DNA of 64,000 nt from Solirubrobacteraceae bacterium (GCA_017882445.1 JADGPK010000005.1:1-64000); one strand, 5' to 3'. Shown: positions 8,737 through 17,999, counted from the first letter of the stretch. A program made the numbers and translations. The notes: generated by a model not told the origin, from the letters alone.

Positions 8737-10022
8737 TTTCGATTGCAGGTGGGCGGATGCCCGCCGTTCTTCTTCACCGCCGCCTGGTAGGAGGCGACGT
8801 TGGCTTCGAAGTCGGCGAGCCTGGTGGAGAAGACCTGCTCGCCACAGCCATCGGCGCCGGCGACGTAGTAGAGATAGGCGGCATGCGCCGGGTTGGCGGC
8901 GGCCAGGATCGAGGCGTCACCGGGATTGGAGATCGGAGTGGGCGGCAGTCCCGTGTGGGTGCGGGTGTTGTACGCCGAGTCGATATGCAGCTCCGATTCG
9001 GTCAGTTCCTGCGTGTAGGTGGCGATCCCCTTGCGGAGCTCGACGGCGTAGTAGATCGTTGCGTCGATCCCCAGCGGCATCCCCTGGCGCAGCCGGTTGT
9101 AGATCACGGCGGCGATCTTCGGCCTGTCGCTCGGCAGCTGTGCCTCCCGCTCGACCATCGACGCTACGGTGAGCAGCTGGTAGGGCGTCACGTGCAGCGC
9201 GTGTGCGCGCGCGAACTCGCTTGACCCGAAGTGTTCCTTGAAGGCGATGAGCTGCTCGCGCACCAACCGGCTCACGGGGTCGCCGGGGCTCATGTCGTAG
9301 GTGGCCGGGAACAGGAAGCCCTCGAGGTCGGGGGTGCCGTGAGGAGCGCCGTAGTGCGTGGGATCCAGCAGGGTTGAGCGCCGGGAGGCCACGCGGTAGC
9401 TCCCGCCCAGGTGATCGGCGGTGGCGATCTGCGCGATCTGTGGGCGGGTCTTGCCCTCCGGGATCACGACCTTTACGACGGTCGGAGCCTGGACGGTCTT
9501 GGCCCGGTTTGAGCCCACCAGGGATCGGACCAGGAGGAATACCGCCGCGATCACGGCCGCGAGAGCAACGACCGCGGCCAGGCGCGCCGGCGGAGAGTGT
9601 CCCGTCCTGGGCCTGCGCTCGCGTCCCGGCTGCCCGCCGAGCGCAGCCGGGACGAGCGCCGCAGGCGCCGGAGTGGTGTCGGGAAGGTCCTTGGCCGCCG
9701 GTGTGGCAGCGGGAGGCGCGGGATCCTGCGCGCCGGGTTCACCCTCGATCGCAGGCACCGCAACCGGCGGAACCGACGGCTCGAGCGCTGCCGACGGAGG
9801 CTCGGACGCGGCCTGCCCGGGCGGGGTCTCGGACGCGGCCTGCCCCGGTGGGGTCTCAGACGCGGCCGGCGCCGACGGGGCCGCGGGCTCGTCCTGCCCC
9901 GGCGCGGGGGCGGCGTCCCCCGATCGACTCGCGCGTCGACGTTCGCGCTCTTCGCGATCGCGTTCGCGATCCTCGGGGCTGCGTTCGCGCTCTGGCCGTG
10001 ATCGATCGCGAGACAAGAACAA
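8733..10022 (-). CDS. mltG: Endolytic murein transglycosylase MltG
   Basis: A 429-residue MltG/YceG protein that cleaves nascent peptidoglycan strands at the membrane. A long charged, Pro/Ala-rich cytoplasmic region (about 1-145) precedes one membrane segment near 150-170; the extracytoplasmic domain contains SMVEREAQL with the catalytic Glu, followed by AAVIYNRLRQGMPLGID. The cytoplasmic part carries a nine-residue tandem repeat (AASETPPGQ). The start at TTG 10022 is the upstream-most possibility and is not firmly set. ruvX ends five bases upstream, and the stop overlaps aroE. Confidence 0.9.
   Translation of the reverse strand: MFLSRDRSRPERERSPEDRERDREERERRRASRSGDAAPAPGQDEPAAPSAPAASETPPGQAASETPPGQAASEPPSAALEPSVPPVAVPAIEGEPGAQDPAPPAATPAAKDLPDTTPAPAALVPAALGGQPGRERRPRTGHSPPARLAAVVALAAVIAAVFLLVRSLVGSNRAKTVQAPTVVKVVIPEGKTRPQIAQIATADHLGGSYRVASRRSTLLDPTHYGAPHGTPDLEGFLFPATYDMSPGDPVSRLVREQLIAFKEHFGSSEFARAHALHVTPYQLLTVASMVEREAQLPSDRPKIAAVIYNRLRQGMPLGIDATIYYAVELRKGIATYTQELTESELHIDSAYNTRTHTGLPPTPISNPGDASILAAANPAHAAYLYYVAGADGCGEQVFSTRLADFEANVASYQAAVKKNGGHPPTCNRK
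9802..9867 (-). repeat. 27-bp tandem repeat inside mltG
   Basis: Two full copies plus 12 bases of a third copy of a 27-bp unit, with three differences between the first two copies. They encode repeated AASETPPGQ in the disordered cytoplasmic tail of MltG. The repeat keeps the reading frame, so copy-number change would alter linker length only. Confidence 0.8.
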
Positions 10023-10027
10023 GGACC

Positions 10028-10426
10028 TTAACGCGATTGGGCTGCGAGCCAGCTCTCCAGCAGGTGGGCGGCGGCGCGTGAGTCCTCGCTCGTCGTGAAC
10101 GTACCCTCCATCCGCTGGGCGAGCCGCGTGGTGAAACGCTCGTCGTGCATCTCCACCGGGATCTCCCCGCCGAGCCGCTGCGAGAGCTGGTCGGCGAACG
10201 CTCGCGTCTCACGGGTCTGAGCGGTGTCGGCGCCGCCGAGCGACAGCGGGAGCCCGACGATCACCCGCTCCACCTCGCGCTCGCGCACGAGCTCGAGGAG
10301 CCTTGCGATCCCGCGCTTGCTCGCGGGTCGCTGCACCATCTCGATCGGCGTGACGATCGTGCCGGTGGGATCGCTCAGCGCGCAGCCGCAGCGCGCGCTC
10401 CCGTAGTCCAGTGCCAGGACCCGCAC
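10028..10426 (-). CDS. ruvX: Putative Holliday junction resolvase / pre-16S rRNA nuclease YqgF
   Basis: A 132-residue RuvX/YqgF RNase H-fold nuclease, assigned in the literature to pre-16S rRNA 5' end maturation and suggested as a Holliday junction resolvase. ALDYGSARCG near the N-terminus, VGLPLSLGG, MHDERFTT and DSRAAAHLL supply the acidic active-site positions. It starts at GTG 10426. Its position between alaS and mltG is a conserved bacterial arrangement. Confidence 0.88.
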   Translation of the reverse strand: MRVLALDYGSARCGCALSDPTGTIVTPIEMVQRPASKRGIARLLELVREREVERVIVGLPLSLGGADTAQTRETRAFADQLSQRLGGEIPVEMHDERFTTRLAQRMEGTFTTSEDSRAAAHLLESWLAAQSR

Positions 10427-10494
10427 GTGCCCTCAGCCCTCGGGCGCTACTCGCCGCCGCCTGCTGCGCGCGCCCGGGTCGCGCCGCGAGCCCA

Positions 10495-13251
10495 TCAGGC
10501 CGTCAGCGCCGACTCGATCGCGGCACGCGCGGCGTCGATCGCGGCGTCGAGCTTCTCGGGATCGCGTCCGCCGGCCTGGGCCATCGTGTCCCTTCCCCCT
10601 CCCCCACCGCCGACCATCTCCGCGGCGACCTTCACCACGGCGCCGGCCTTGACGCCCCGCTTCACCAGCGCGGGCGCGACACTCGCGACCAGGTGAACGC
10701 GGCCGTCGTCGGCCGTGCCCAGCAGGATCGCGGCGTCCTTCAGGCGGCCCTTGACGCGGTCGAGCACGTCGAGTAGCGCTTTCGCGTCCGGAACGTCGAC
10801 CGCCGCGGTGAGCACGCGTGCGCCGGCGATCTCCTCGGCGAGCCGGGCGAGGGAATCCACATCCACGGAGCCGGTGCCGCTCGCGGGGCCGGACCCCTCC
10901 TTCAGCGCCTTCTCGAGCCGCTTGCGCTCCTGCATGAGGGTGTGCACCGCCGAGGGCGCGTCCTCGGCGCGCGTGCGCAACTGCGCGCCGATCTCGCCGA
11001 GCAGACGGTCGTGCTCGCGCAGCAGATCCACCGCGACCGGACCGGTGACGGCCTCGATGCGCCTGACGTTGGCCGCGCTGGAGGTCTCGCTGAGAATACG
11101 AAAGGGCCCGATCTCGGCGGTCGAGCGTACGTGCGTCCCGCCGCACAGCTCGCGCGAGTACTCGCCGTCGCCGATCTGCACCATCCGCACAACCTCGCCG
11201 TACTTCTCGCCGAACAGCGCCATCGCACCCAGGCGCCTGGCCTCCTCCAGCGTGGTGGTGATCGGTCGCACTGGGTCGTTGCGGGCGATCCACTCGTTGA
11301 CGCGGTCCTCCACGTCGCGCAGCTCCTCGGCGCTCATCGCCTGCCCGTGGCTGAAGTCGAAGCGCAGCTTGTCCGGGCCCACGTAGGAGCCTGCCTGGCG
11401 CACGTGGCTTCCCACCAGCTCCCGCAGAGCCGCCTGCAGCAGATGGGTGGCGGTGTGGTTGCACTCGGTGGCGTGCCGTGCTTGCCGGTCGACTCTCGCC
11501 ACGACCGGCGCGCCCGTGCGCAGGGCGCCCTGCTCGACGACGACGGCCAGCGCCTGGTCGTCACCGAGCCGGAAGACATCCTCCACGCGTGCGCGACAGT
11601 CTCCGTCCTCGCATTCGATCGTGCCGACGTCGGCGACCTGGCCGCCGCCGGCGGCGTAGAACGGGGACTCGGCCAGCTTGAGGAGATAGCGCGTGCCGGC
11701 CGGGACGCTCCGTGCTTGCGAGTCCTCGCCACCCTGTGCTCCCGGGCCCTCCCCAGGTTCGCGTCCGTTCGCTGAGACGCCCTGGACCGCGCCGACCGTC
11801 GTGTGCTGCTCCTCGCTCTCATATCCGGTGAAGCGCGTCGCGACGCCGCTCCCGGCGGCGAATGAGCTCGCCGCGGCGCGCGCTTGGGCCACCTCGCTGG
11901 GGGTGCCGGCAGCACCCGTCCGTCCTCCCGCGCGACCGCGCGCGCGCTGCTGCTCCATCAGGGTGTCGAAGTCCCCCTCGATCGAGAGCCCCTCCTCGGC
12001 GAGCAGCTCGCTCGTCATCTCATAAGGGAAGCCGTAGGTGTCATGCAGGCGGAAGACCTCCTCGGCGGGCACGGTGGATCGCGCCTGCGAGCGTGCCTGC
12101 TCGATGTGCGTGCGCAGCGTGGCCATCCCCTGTGCGAGGGTGCGTCCGAAGCTCTCCTCCTCCGAGGACAGCCACATGTCCGTCGCCTCGGCGTGTTCGC
12201 TTAGCTCGGGGTACGTCGCGCCCATCAGCTCACGCACGCGCTCGCCATAGCGCGTCAGGAAGCCCGGCTCGAGCTCGAGGGCGCGCCCCTGCTGGATCGC
12301 TCGACGCATGACCCGGCGCAGCACATAGCCGCGGTCCTCGTTTGAGGGCACGACGCCGTCGGCGGTCAGGAATGTCATCGCGCGCGCGTGGTCGGCGAGG
12401 ATGCGCAAGGCGCGGTCGGTGGCAAAGTCCTCGCGGTAGCGCCTGCCGGAGAGCTCCTCGCCGAGCTCGATCAGGGGCTGGAACTGGTCGGTCTCGAACA
12501 CCGACTGCTTGCCCTGCAGGATCGCTGCCAGGCGGTTCAGGCCGAGGCCGGTGTCGATGTTGTTGGCGGGAAGCGGCTCGAGCGTCGAGCCCGCGCCCTG
12601 CGCGTCGGGCTGCTGGTCGTACTGCATGAAGACCAGGTTCCAGTACTCCAGGAAGCGCTCGTTCTCTCCGCCGGGGAGATCGCCGGGCGAGCCATGCTGC
12701 TCACCGCGATCGATGTAGAGCTCCGAGCACGGCCCGCACGGGCCCGCAGGTCCCGCCTGCCAGAAGTTCTCAGAGCGCGGGCATTGCACGATCCGCGTCC
12801 GCGGCACGCCGAGCTCCACCCAACGGTCGATCGCCTCCTCGTCGGGGCCGAGCCCGAGGCCCTCATCGCCCTCGAACACCGTCACCCAGATGTCGGCCTG
12901 ATCGAAGCCGAAGACGTCCTTCGACAGCTCCCATGCGAGCGCGATGGCCTCGTGCTTGAAGTAGTCCCCGAACGAGAAGTTGCCGAGCATCTCGAAGAAG
13001 GTCAGGTGACGCGTCGTGTTGCCGACGTTGTCGATGTCGACCGTGCGGAAGACCTTCTGACAGCTGGTGAGACGCCGGGCCGGCGGTGTCTCCTGGCCGA
13101 GGAAATAGGGCTTCAGCGGGTGCATCCCCGCGACCGTCAGGAGCGCTGAGTGGTCGTGCGCGGAGGGCACGAGAGACGCCGAGGGGATCCTGCGGTGTCC
13201 GCGTTCCTCGAAGAAGCTCAGGTACCGCTCGCGTATCTCGTCAGAGGTCAT
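10495..13251 (-). CDS. alaS: Alanine--tRNA ligase
   Basis: A 918-residue alanyl-tRNA synthetase. The class II catalytic core is at the N-terminus, the editing domain has HTATHLLQAAL and CGGTH zinc-binding motifs, and a C-terminal DHHA1 domain ends with a Gly-rich GGGGGGRDTMAQAGG stretch. It is somewhat longer than the usual 870-890 residues because of an Ala/Gly-rich insertion near 445-510 just before the editing domain. It lies between mnmA (31 bases upstream) and ruvX. Confidence 0.97.
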   Translation of the reverse strand: MTSDEIRERYLSFFEERGHRRIPSASLVPSAHDHSALLTVAGMHPLKPYFLGQETPPARRLTSCQKVFRTVDIDNVGNTTRHLTFFEMLGNFSFGDYFKHEAIALAWELSKDVFGFDQADIWVTVFEGDEGLGLGPDEEAIDRWVELGVPRTRIVQCPRSENFWQAGPAGPCGPCSELYIDRGEQHGSPGDLPGGENERFLEYWNLVFMQYDQQPDAQGAGSTLEPLPANNIDTGLGLNRLAAILQGKQSVFETDQFQPLIELGEELSGRRYREDFATDRALRILADHARAMTFLTADGVVPSNEDRGYVLRRVMRRAIQQGRALELEPGFLTRYGERVRELMGATYPELSEHAEATDMWLSSEEESFGRTLAQGMATLRTHIEQARSQARSTVPAEEVFRLHDTYGFPYEMTSELLAEEGLSIEGDFDTLMEQQRARGRAGGRTGAAGTPSEVAQARAAASSFAAGSGVATRFTGYESEEQHTTVGAVQGVSANGREPGEGPGAQGGEDSQARSVPAGTRYLLKLAESPFYAAGGGQVADVGTIECEDGDCRARVEDVFRLGDDQALAVVVEQGALRTGAPVVARVDRQARHATECNHTATHLLQAALRELVGSHVRQAGSYVGPDKLRFDFSHGQAMSAEELRDVEDRVNEWIARNDPVRPITTTLEEARRLGAMALFGEKYGEVVRMVQIGDGEYSRELCGGTHVRSTAEIGPFRILSETSSAANVRRIEAVTGPVAVDLLREHDRLLGEIGAQLRTRAEDAPSAVHTLMQERKRLEKALKEGSGPASGTGSVDVDSLARLAEEIAGARVLTAAVDVPDAKALLDVLDRVKGRLKDAAILLGTADDGRVHLVASVAPALVKRGVKAGAVVKVAAEMVGGGGGGRDTMAQAGGRDPEKLDAAIDAARAAIESALTA

Positions 13252-13282
13252 GTCGCGAGGATCTTAGGCCGCGCCTTAGACC

Positions 13283-14743
13283 CTACGCGGCGATGGTGCC
13301 GTAGCCGACGACGAGATCGCCCGTGTACAGGCAGGCGATCTGCCCTGGGGCGGTGCGCTCGGCGGCCTCATCCAGCTCGACCGCCACGGCTGCGTGGCGT
13401 CCGGCTTGGAGATCGCCGGCCAGCCGGCAGGCGAAGAGGCGGCCGTGCGCGCGCACGCGCACGCTGTCCACGCAGCTTCCCTGACGATGGAGCGTCACCC
13501 CGCTCACGGCCAGATCACGCGCGAGCAGCTCACGGCGAGGGCCGACCGTGACGGTGTTCGCGCGTGCATCGGTGGCGAGCACGTACAGCGGCTCGGAAGC
13601 GGAGATCCCGAGGCCGTGGCGCTGCCCGACCGTGTAGACGTGGGCACCGGAATGCTCTCCGAGCGTGCCTCCGTCGAGGTCGACGATCCGACCGGGACGC
13701 CGACCCAGGCCCCCGTGGCGCTCCAGGAAGGCGCTGTGACGCGTGCCCGCGAGGAAGCACAGATCCTGGGAGTCGCGTCTGCGAGCGACTCCCAGCCCGG
13801 CACGCTCGGCCAGTTCGCGCACCTGCGGCTTGTGCAGCGCCCCGAGCGGAAAGCGCAGGCGCGCGAGCGACGCGGGCGCAAGCGCGGACAGCACGTAGCT
13901 CTGGTCCTTGGCGGCGTCGGTCGCCGTTCTCAACAGCGGGCCGGGCGGGCCTTCCGCCACACGCGCGTAGTGGCCCGTCGCAAGCGTCTCTGACCCCAGC
14001 CGGTCGGCCAGCTCGAGCATGGCGTCGAGACGGACCTGACCGTTGCAGCGAACGCACGGGTTCGGCGTGAGACCGGCGGCGTGGTCTGCGACCCAGCCGT
14101 CAACGACGCCCGCCCGGAACTCGGCGCGCAGGTCGATCGAGAGGTGGGGCATGTCCAGGGAGTGCGCCAGTTCGCGCGCGCCGCGAACCGCCTGCGCCGA
14201 GCAGCAGCTGAGATCGCCGTCGTTCTCAGGGTCCGACCACAGTTCGAGTGTCACGCCCACGGCCTGCGCGCCCGCCTCGGACACGAGCAGCGCCGCAACC
14301 GCGCTGTCCACCCCGCCGCTCATCGCGACGAGCGTCCGGCCGGCGCTCCTGCTCAGCGCGGCGCACGCTCGAGCGGCGCCGCCGAGCGCGCGATGCAGCG
14401 CGTCGGCCGCGAGCTCGGCCGCGTGGTGCTTGGCCGCGCTGAGACCTCCCAGCTCATCGGCGATCTCCTGCGCGCCGATCCGCGCGGCTCCGAGCAGGGG
14501 CGCGCCGCGCAGCAGCCTCACCGCGGCGCTGCCGGCCGCCACGGTGGCCCCGCAACCGCTTGCGTCGAAGCCCGCGTCGCGGATACTCCCATCGGCGCTG
14601 TCGGTGTCGAGCGCGATCGAGACGCGGATCACATCGCCGCACGCCGCGCCGCCCGCCGCGCCGGTGAACGCGTCATCCGGGGAATGACCGCGCCCGAGCG
14701 GGCGTTCGAGATGATTGATCAGCTCCTCTGCGCTCGTGCTCAC
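13283..14743 (-). CDS. mnmA: NifU/IscU-like domain fused to tRNA 2-thiouridine synthase MnmA
   Basis: A 486-residue fusion starting at GTG 14743. Residues 1-120 resemble the NifU/IscU iron-sulfur scaffold: C35-G-D37, GCG with C64, and H106/H107, but the third ligand cysteine expected after the His is Ala108. Residues 135-486 are MnmA, which thiolates U34 of tRNA-Lys/Glu/Gln: PP-loop SGGVDS (142-147), NPCVRCN and SQDLCF supply the two catalytic cysteines. A scaffold attached to the thiolase suggests local sulfur or cluster delivery, but loss of the third Cys means it may not hold a standard [2Fe-2S] cluster. No cysteine desulfurase gene is adjacent. It lies directly upstream of alaS. Confidence 0.9.
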   Translation of the reverse strand: MSTSAEELINHLERPLGRGHSPDDAFTGAAGGAACGDVIRVSIALDTDSADGSIRDAGFDASGCGATVAAGSAAVRLLRGAPLLGAARIGAQEIADELGGLSAAKHHAAELAADALHRALGGAARACAALSRSAGRTLVAMSGGVDSAVAALLVSEAGAQAVGVTLELWSDPENDGDLSCCSAQAVRGARELAHSLDMPHLSIDLRAEFRAGVVDGWVADHAAGLTPNPCVRCNGQVRLDAMLELADRLGSETLATGHYARVAEGPPGPLLRTATDAAKDQSYVLSALAPASLARLRFPLGALHKPQVRELAERAGLGVARRRDSQDLCFLAGTRHSAFLERHGGLGRRPGRIVDLDGGTLGEHSGAHVYTVGQRHGLGISASEPLYVLATDARANTVTVGPRRELLARDLAVSGVTLHRQGSCVDSVRVRAHGRLFACRLAGDLQAGRHAAVAVELDEAAERTAPGQIACLYTGDLVVGYGTIAA

Positions 14744-14758
14744 TGAGCGAGTGTACGG

Positions 14759-15610
14759 CTAGGAGTGTCGCGCTTCGTCTATCGCCTGCTCGATGGCGAA
14801 GGCATCCTGCAGGCCGGTCAGCGTCGTGGTCTGACCGCGCTTGTTGATGATCAGGATCGTCGGAGTCCCGTAGACCTGAACGCCACGGGTGATCGAGCCG
14901 AAGGACGCGACCTGGTTCGCGCGCGCTTCGAAGGCGGCGAACTTCTTCTGCAATTCAAGGCCCGACCGCTCGAGCGCGAGCCGCACCTTCGCCACGCCGG
15001 CGAGCGGAGCGATCAGATGGTGAGCCGCCTCCAGGAAGCGCAGTTCGTCGCGAACAGCGACGTCGTCGGTTCCCTTCGGGCTCCAGAACAGGATCACCGC
15101 GATCTTGCCTTCATTCAGCGCACGTTCCACGAGCGCCTGTCTGGCCGGCGTGCGACCCACTCCGGGCTGCGCTTTGATCGGGTGCTGCTTGACGGTGGCA
15201 CGTGTCGTGGCCGGTGCCTTCGACCCGACGGCTGGAGCGTGGGTGGTCGAGCTCGTCGGCGTCGCCGTGCGCGAAGGAGCGCCGGAAGCGGATGTCGTGC
15301 CACCGGTGGACGCTTGAGCGGAGCGTTCTTCCAGCTGCTTGGCGTTCTGCTGGGAGGTCGCGACGGCTCCGTGGGCTTTGGCGATCGCGCGAGTCAGCCC
15401 TCCCACGCCGGGCGCGGACCCGTGGTAGACGTTGCTCGGCGAGCCGCTCGCCTTGGCCGACGGCGCAGCGGCGGGTTCGGTCGCGGGCGTAGGGGCGACA
15501 GCCGAGCTGCTCGTGCTCGCCGGATGCCCTTGCAGCGCAAAGAACCACACGGCGACGAGCAGACCGACCGCGATGAGGGCGATCTGGAAGGGGCGAGAGA
15601 GCTGCGTCAT
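14759..15610 (-). CDS. Membrane-anchored thioredoxin-fold protein lacking cysteines
   Basis: A 283-residue protein from ATG 15610 (an in-frame ATG at 15628 is also possible). One membrane segment at about 8-26 is followed by a long Ala/Ser/Thr/Pro-rich linker and a C-terminal thioredoxin-like domain (about 165-283). Where a WCxxC motif is expected the sequence reads FWSPKGTDD, and VYGTPTILI keeps the cis-Pro loop. No cysteine occurs in the chosen reading frame, so it cannot be a disulfide oxidoreductase; a binding or scaffolding role outside the membrane is inferred. It lies between hisS and mnmA on the same strand. Confidence 0.7.
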   Translation of the reverse strand: MTQLSRPFQIALIAVGLLVAVWFFALQGHPASTSSSAVAPTPATEPAAAPSAKASGSPSNVYHGSAPGVGGLTRAIAKAHGAVATSQQNAKQLEERSAQASTGGTTSASGAPSRTATPTSSTTHAPAVGSKAPATTRATVKQHPIKAQPGVGRTPARQALVERALNEGKIAVILFWSPKGTDDVAVRDELRFLEAAHHLIAPLAGVAKVRLALERSGLELQKKFAAFEARANQVASFGSITRGVQVYGTPTILIINKRGQTTTLTGLQDAFAIEQAIDEARHS

Positions 15611-15668
15611 CTCAACCAATTTCGGCATCCTGGCGGAAAAGTTGAACGACGCATCACGCCGTGGACGG

Positions 15669-16928
15669 TCAGACCGCGCGATGGGCGCGCAGCACGGCAT
15701 GCACGACGGCGTCGCTGGCCATCGGCTCCTGGCGGCCTCCCTGCGTGTCCTTGAGCGTCGTCTGATTCCGCCCGACGATCGCCACGAAGCGGACGCCGAG
15801 CGCCGCGGCGTGACCGAGCTGGCCTTTCAGCGAGCGCCCGCCGAGGTCCATCCGGGCGGAGATCCCAGCTGAGCGCGCCTCGTTCAGCAGAGCGAAGGCG
15901 ACCGCGCGGACGTCGGCGTGCGGATCCTCCAGCGCAACAAACAGCTCAACCGGAGCCGGGGCCGCCGGCGGTGCATCGCCGGCCAGCATTATCCGCTCGA
16001 TCCCAGCCGCCCAACCCATCCCGGGCGTGGGCGGGCCGCCCATCTGCTCGACGAGGCGGTCGTAGCGTCCCCCGCCTCCGACGCCGCTCTGCGCGCCGAG
16101 AGCGTCGGAGGTGAACTCGAACACGGTGCGCGTGTAGTAGTCGAGCCCGCGCACGAGCGTGGAGTCGACCTCGTAGGGGATGTTGACCACATCCAACAGG
16201 CTGCGCACCTGTGCGAAGTGCTCGGCGTCCTCGCTGTTGAGGTGCTCGAGCAGACGCGGCGCGCCCTGCATCACCCTCTGAGTGCCGGGGTGCTCAGAGT
16301 CGAAGGCCCGTAGCGGATTCAGATCGATGCGAGCCCTCACCTCCTCCGCGAGGCTGTCCTCGTGCGCACGAAGATACGTCTGCAGACGCTCGCGGTATTC
16401 GCTTCTGCTCTCGGGGCTTCCGAGGCTCGAGAGGCGCAGCCGGACGTCGGAGACCCGCATCTCGGCGAGCAGCCTGGAGAGCAGCACGATCGACTCAGCG
16501 TCGACCGCGGGGTCCTCGGAGCCGAGCGCCTCGGCCCCGACCTGCCAGAACTGTCGGTAGCGTCCGGCCTGCGCGCGCTCGTGTCGGAAGAAGCTCGACA
16601 GGTACCACAGCTTCACCGGCCGCCGGAGCTTGTGCATACCGTGCTCGACATAGGCCCGGCAGACCGGAGCGGTCCCCTCCGGGCGCAGCGTGAGCGAGCG
16701 TCCGCCGGCGTCCTGGAACGTGAACATCTCCTTGCGCACGATGTCGGTCGACTCGCCGACGCCACGGGCGAACAGCTCGGTCGCCTCGAACACCGGCGTC
16801 TCGATCCGCTCGTACCCGGCGCCCTCCAGGATCGAGCGCGCACGGGCCTCGAGCATCGCGCGGGCGGACGCCTGCTCGCCGAGCACGTCAAACGTGCCAC
16901 GCGGCGCTTTGATCTTGGATCCGCTCAA
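15669..16928 (-). CDS. hisS: Histidine--tRNA ligase
   Basis: A 419-residue class II histidyl-tRNA synthetase. It starts KIKAPRGTFDVL after a TTG codon at 16928; that TTG overlaps the TGA of the MBL-hydrolase gene as TTGA, which decides the start. Motif 2 (SSFFRHERAQAGRYRQFWQ), the histidine-A signature LVRGLDYYTRT and motif 3 (MGWAAGIERI) are intact, followed by the anticodon-binding domain. Further in-frame sequence upstream is antisense-free overlap with the hydrolase gene in another frame and is not part of hisS. Confidence 0.95.
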   Translation of the reverse strand: MSGSKIKAPRGTFDVLGEQASARAMLEARARSILEGAGYERIETPVFEATELFARGVGESTDIVRKEMFTFQDAGGRSLTLRPEGTAPVCRAYVEHGMHKLRRPVKLWYLSSFFRHERAQAGRYRQFWQVGAEALGSEDPAVDAESIVLLSRLLAEMRVSDVRLRLSSLGSPESRSEYRERLQTYLRAHEDSLAEEVRARIDLNPLRAFDSEHPGTQRVMQGAPRLLEHLNSEDAEHFAQVRSLLDVVNIPYEVDSTLVRGLDYYTRTVFEFTSDALGAQSGVGGGGRYDRLVEQMGGPPTPGMGWAAGIERIMLAGDAPPAAPAPVELFVALEDPHADVRAVAFALLNEARSAGISARMDLGGRSLKGQLGHAAALGVRFVAIVGRNQTTLKDTQGGRQEPMASDAVVHAVLRAHRAV

Positions 16929-17611
16929 CTTCGGAGGGTCGGCGAGTCCACGGCCGCCGCGCGGGGGACGCTGAGGCGAAGCTCGCTGAGAAACGGGTTG
17001 GTGTCGCGCTCTCGCCCGAGCGTAGTGACGCCCATGTGCCCCGGGTAGACGACGGTCTCCTGCGGATAGGCCTTCAGCAGGCCCTCGATCGAGCGCTCGA
17101 GCGTCGCCCAATCTCCGAACGGCAGATCGACACGTCCGACGGACCCCTGGAAGAGCACGTCCCCGGAGAGCAGGGCCCCGGGCACGGCGTAGGTCACGTG
17201 ACCGGGGCTGTGCCCTGGAGTGGAGATGACATCGATGTCCAGGCCGGCCAGCCTCAGCCGCTCGCCCCCGGCGACGGTGTGCTCGGCCTCGTAGCTCTCG
17301 AACGGTCCAAACCCCGGCGGCACCCAGCTCATCACGTCGGCGAGCACCGGCCGCTCGACCTCGGGGCAGTAGACCGGGGCGCCTGTGGCATGGGCGATCG
17401 GCGCGACGGCGCCGATGTGATCGAAGTGACAGTGCGTCACGAGGATCGCCTCGATCTTCACCCCGAGTGCGTCGGCCGCGCCGAGCAGGCGCTCGGCCTC
17501 GTCGCCCGGGTCGACGATCACCGCCGTGGCGGCCTGGCTGTCGGCGCGCACGATGTAGCAGTTCTCCTGCACCGGACCCACCGTGAAGGTCCGCACGTCC
17601 AAAGCGCTCAT
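16925..17611 (-). CDS. Metallo-beta-lactamase-fold hydrolase (glyoxalase II-like)
   Basis: A 228-residue MBL-fold hydrolase. The metal site THCHFDHIG (HxHxDH) is present, with later His/Asp in STPGHSPGHV, LLSGDVLF and VVYPGHMG, the standard glyoxalase II-type set. It may hydrolyse S-lactoyl-glutathione-like thioesters or another small ester; Actinobacteria usually use mycothiol rather than glutathione, so the substrate is open. ATG 17611 overlaps the preceding stop (ATGA), and its own stop overlaps the hisS TTG. Cotranscription with hisS is common in bacteria. Confidence 0.88.
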   Translation of the reverse strand: MSALDVRTFTVGPVQENCYIVRADSQAATAVIVDPGDEAERLLGAADALGVKIEAILVTHCHFDHIGAVAPIAHATGAPVYCPEVERPVLADVMSWVPPGFGPFESYEAEHTVAGGERLRLAGLDIDVISTPGHSPGHVTYAVPGALLSGDVLFQGSVGRVDLPFGDWATLERSIEGLLKAYPQETVVYPGHMGVTTLGRERDTNPFLSELRLSVPRAAAVDSPTLRS

Positions 17612-17997
17612 CGCGACGCAGCCTTGCCGCCACCGCCCCGCTTGGCCTTGTTGCGCTGGCGGCGGTCGTAGATCCACTTGTCGGTGTAGTAGCTGACGAG
17701 CGTGTAGAGCACGATCACGATCGGGAACAGGCCGATCGCCTGGTTGGACTGTTTGAGGACCAGGATCACGATCAGCAGCATCACGACCGTCGCGAACATC
17801 GACTTGACGAACGCGCCCCGCCAGGTGGGCGGGCGGTCGCGCTTGTCGAGCAGCTTCTCACGCTCCCTGGCGATGTCGCTCGCCTTGCCGCTCTTCTCAG
17901 CCGCGGTCGGCTTGCGCCCCGTGCGGCCGCGCGATTCGACGACGCCGGCTGCGTTCCCGCGGTGCTTGGTCTGGCGCTTGCGTCTGGTCTGAGCCAC
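17608..17997 (-). CDS. Small basic two-helix membrane protein
   Basis: A 129-residue protein starting at GTG 17997, three bases after the ftcD stop. The first 65 residues are highly charged and basic; two membrane segments follow (about residues 70-85 and 93-110), ending in a Lys/Arg/Gly-rich tail. No family recognised. The upstream part of this reading frame overlaps ftcD in another frame and is not coding. Placement between ftcD and the MBL hydrolase, with an ATGA junction, indicates it belongs to the operon. Confidence 0.7.
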   Translation of the reverse strand: MAQTRRKRQTKHRGNAAGVVESRGRTGRKPTAAEKSGKASDIAREREKLLDKRDRPPTWRGAFVKSMFATVVMLLIVILVLKQSNQAIGLFPIVIVLYTLVSYYTDKWIYDRRQRNKAKRGGGGKAASR

Positions 17998-17999
17998 AG

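Noticed and set aside
15669-17633. 654-residue hisS with a long N-terminal extension
   Set aside because: The extension is the MBL-hydrolase gene read in another frame; the TTGA junction at 16928 explains the real start.
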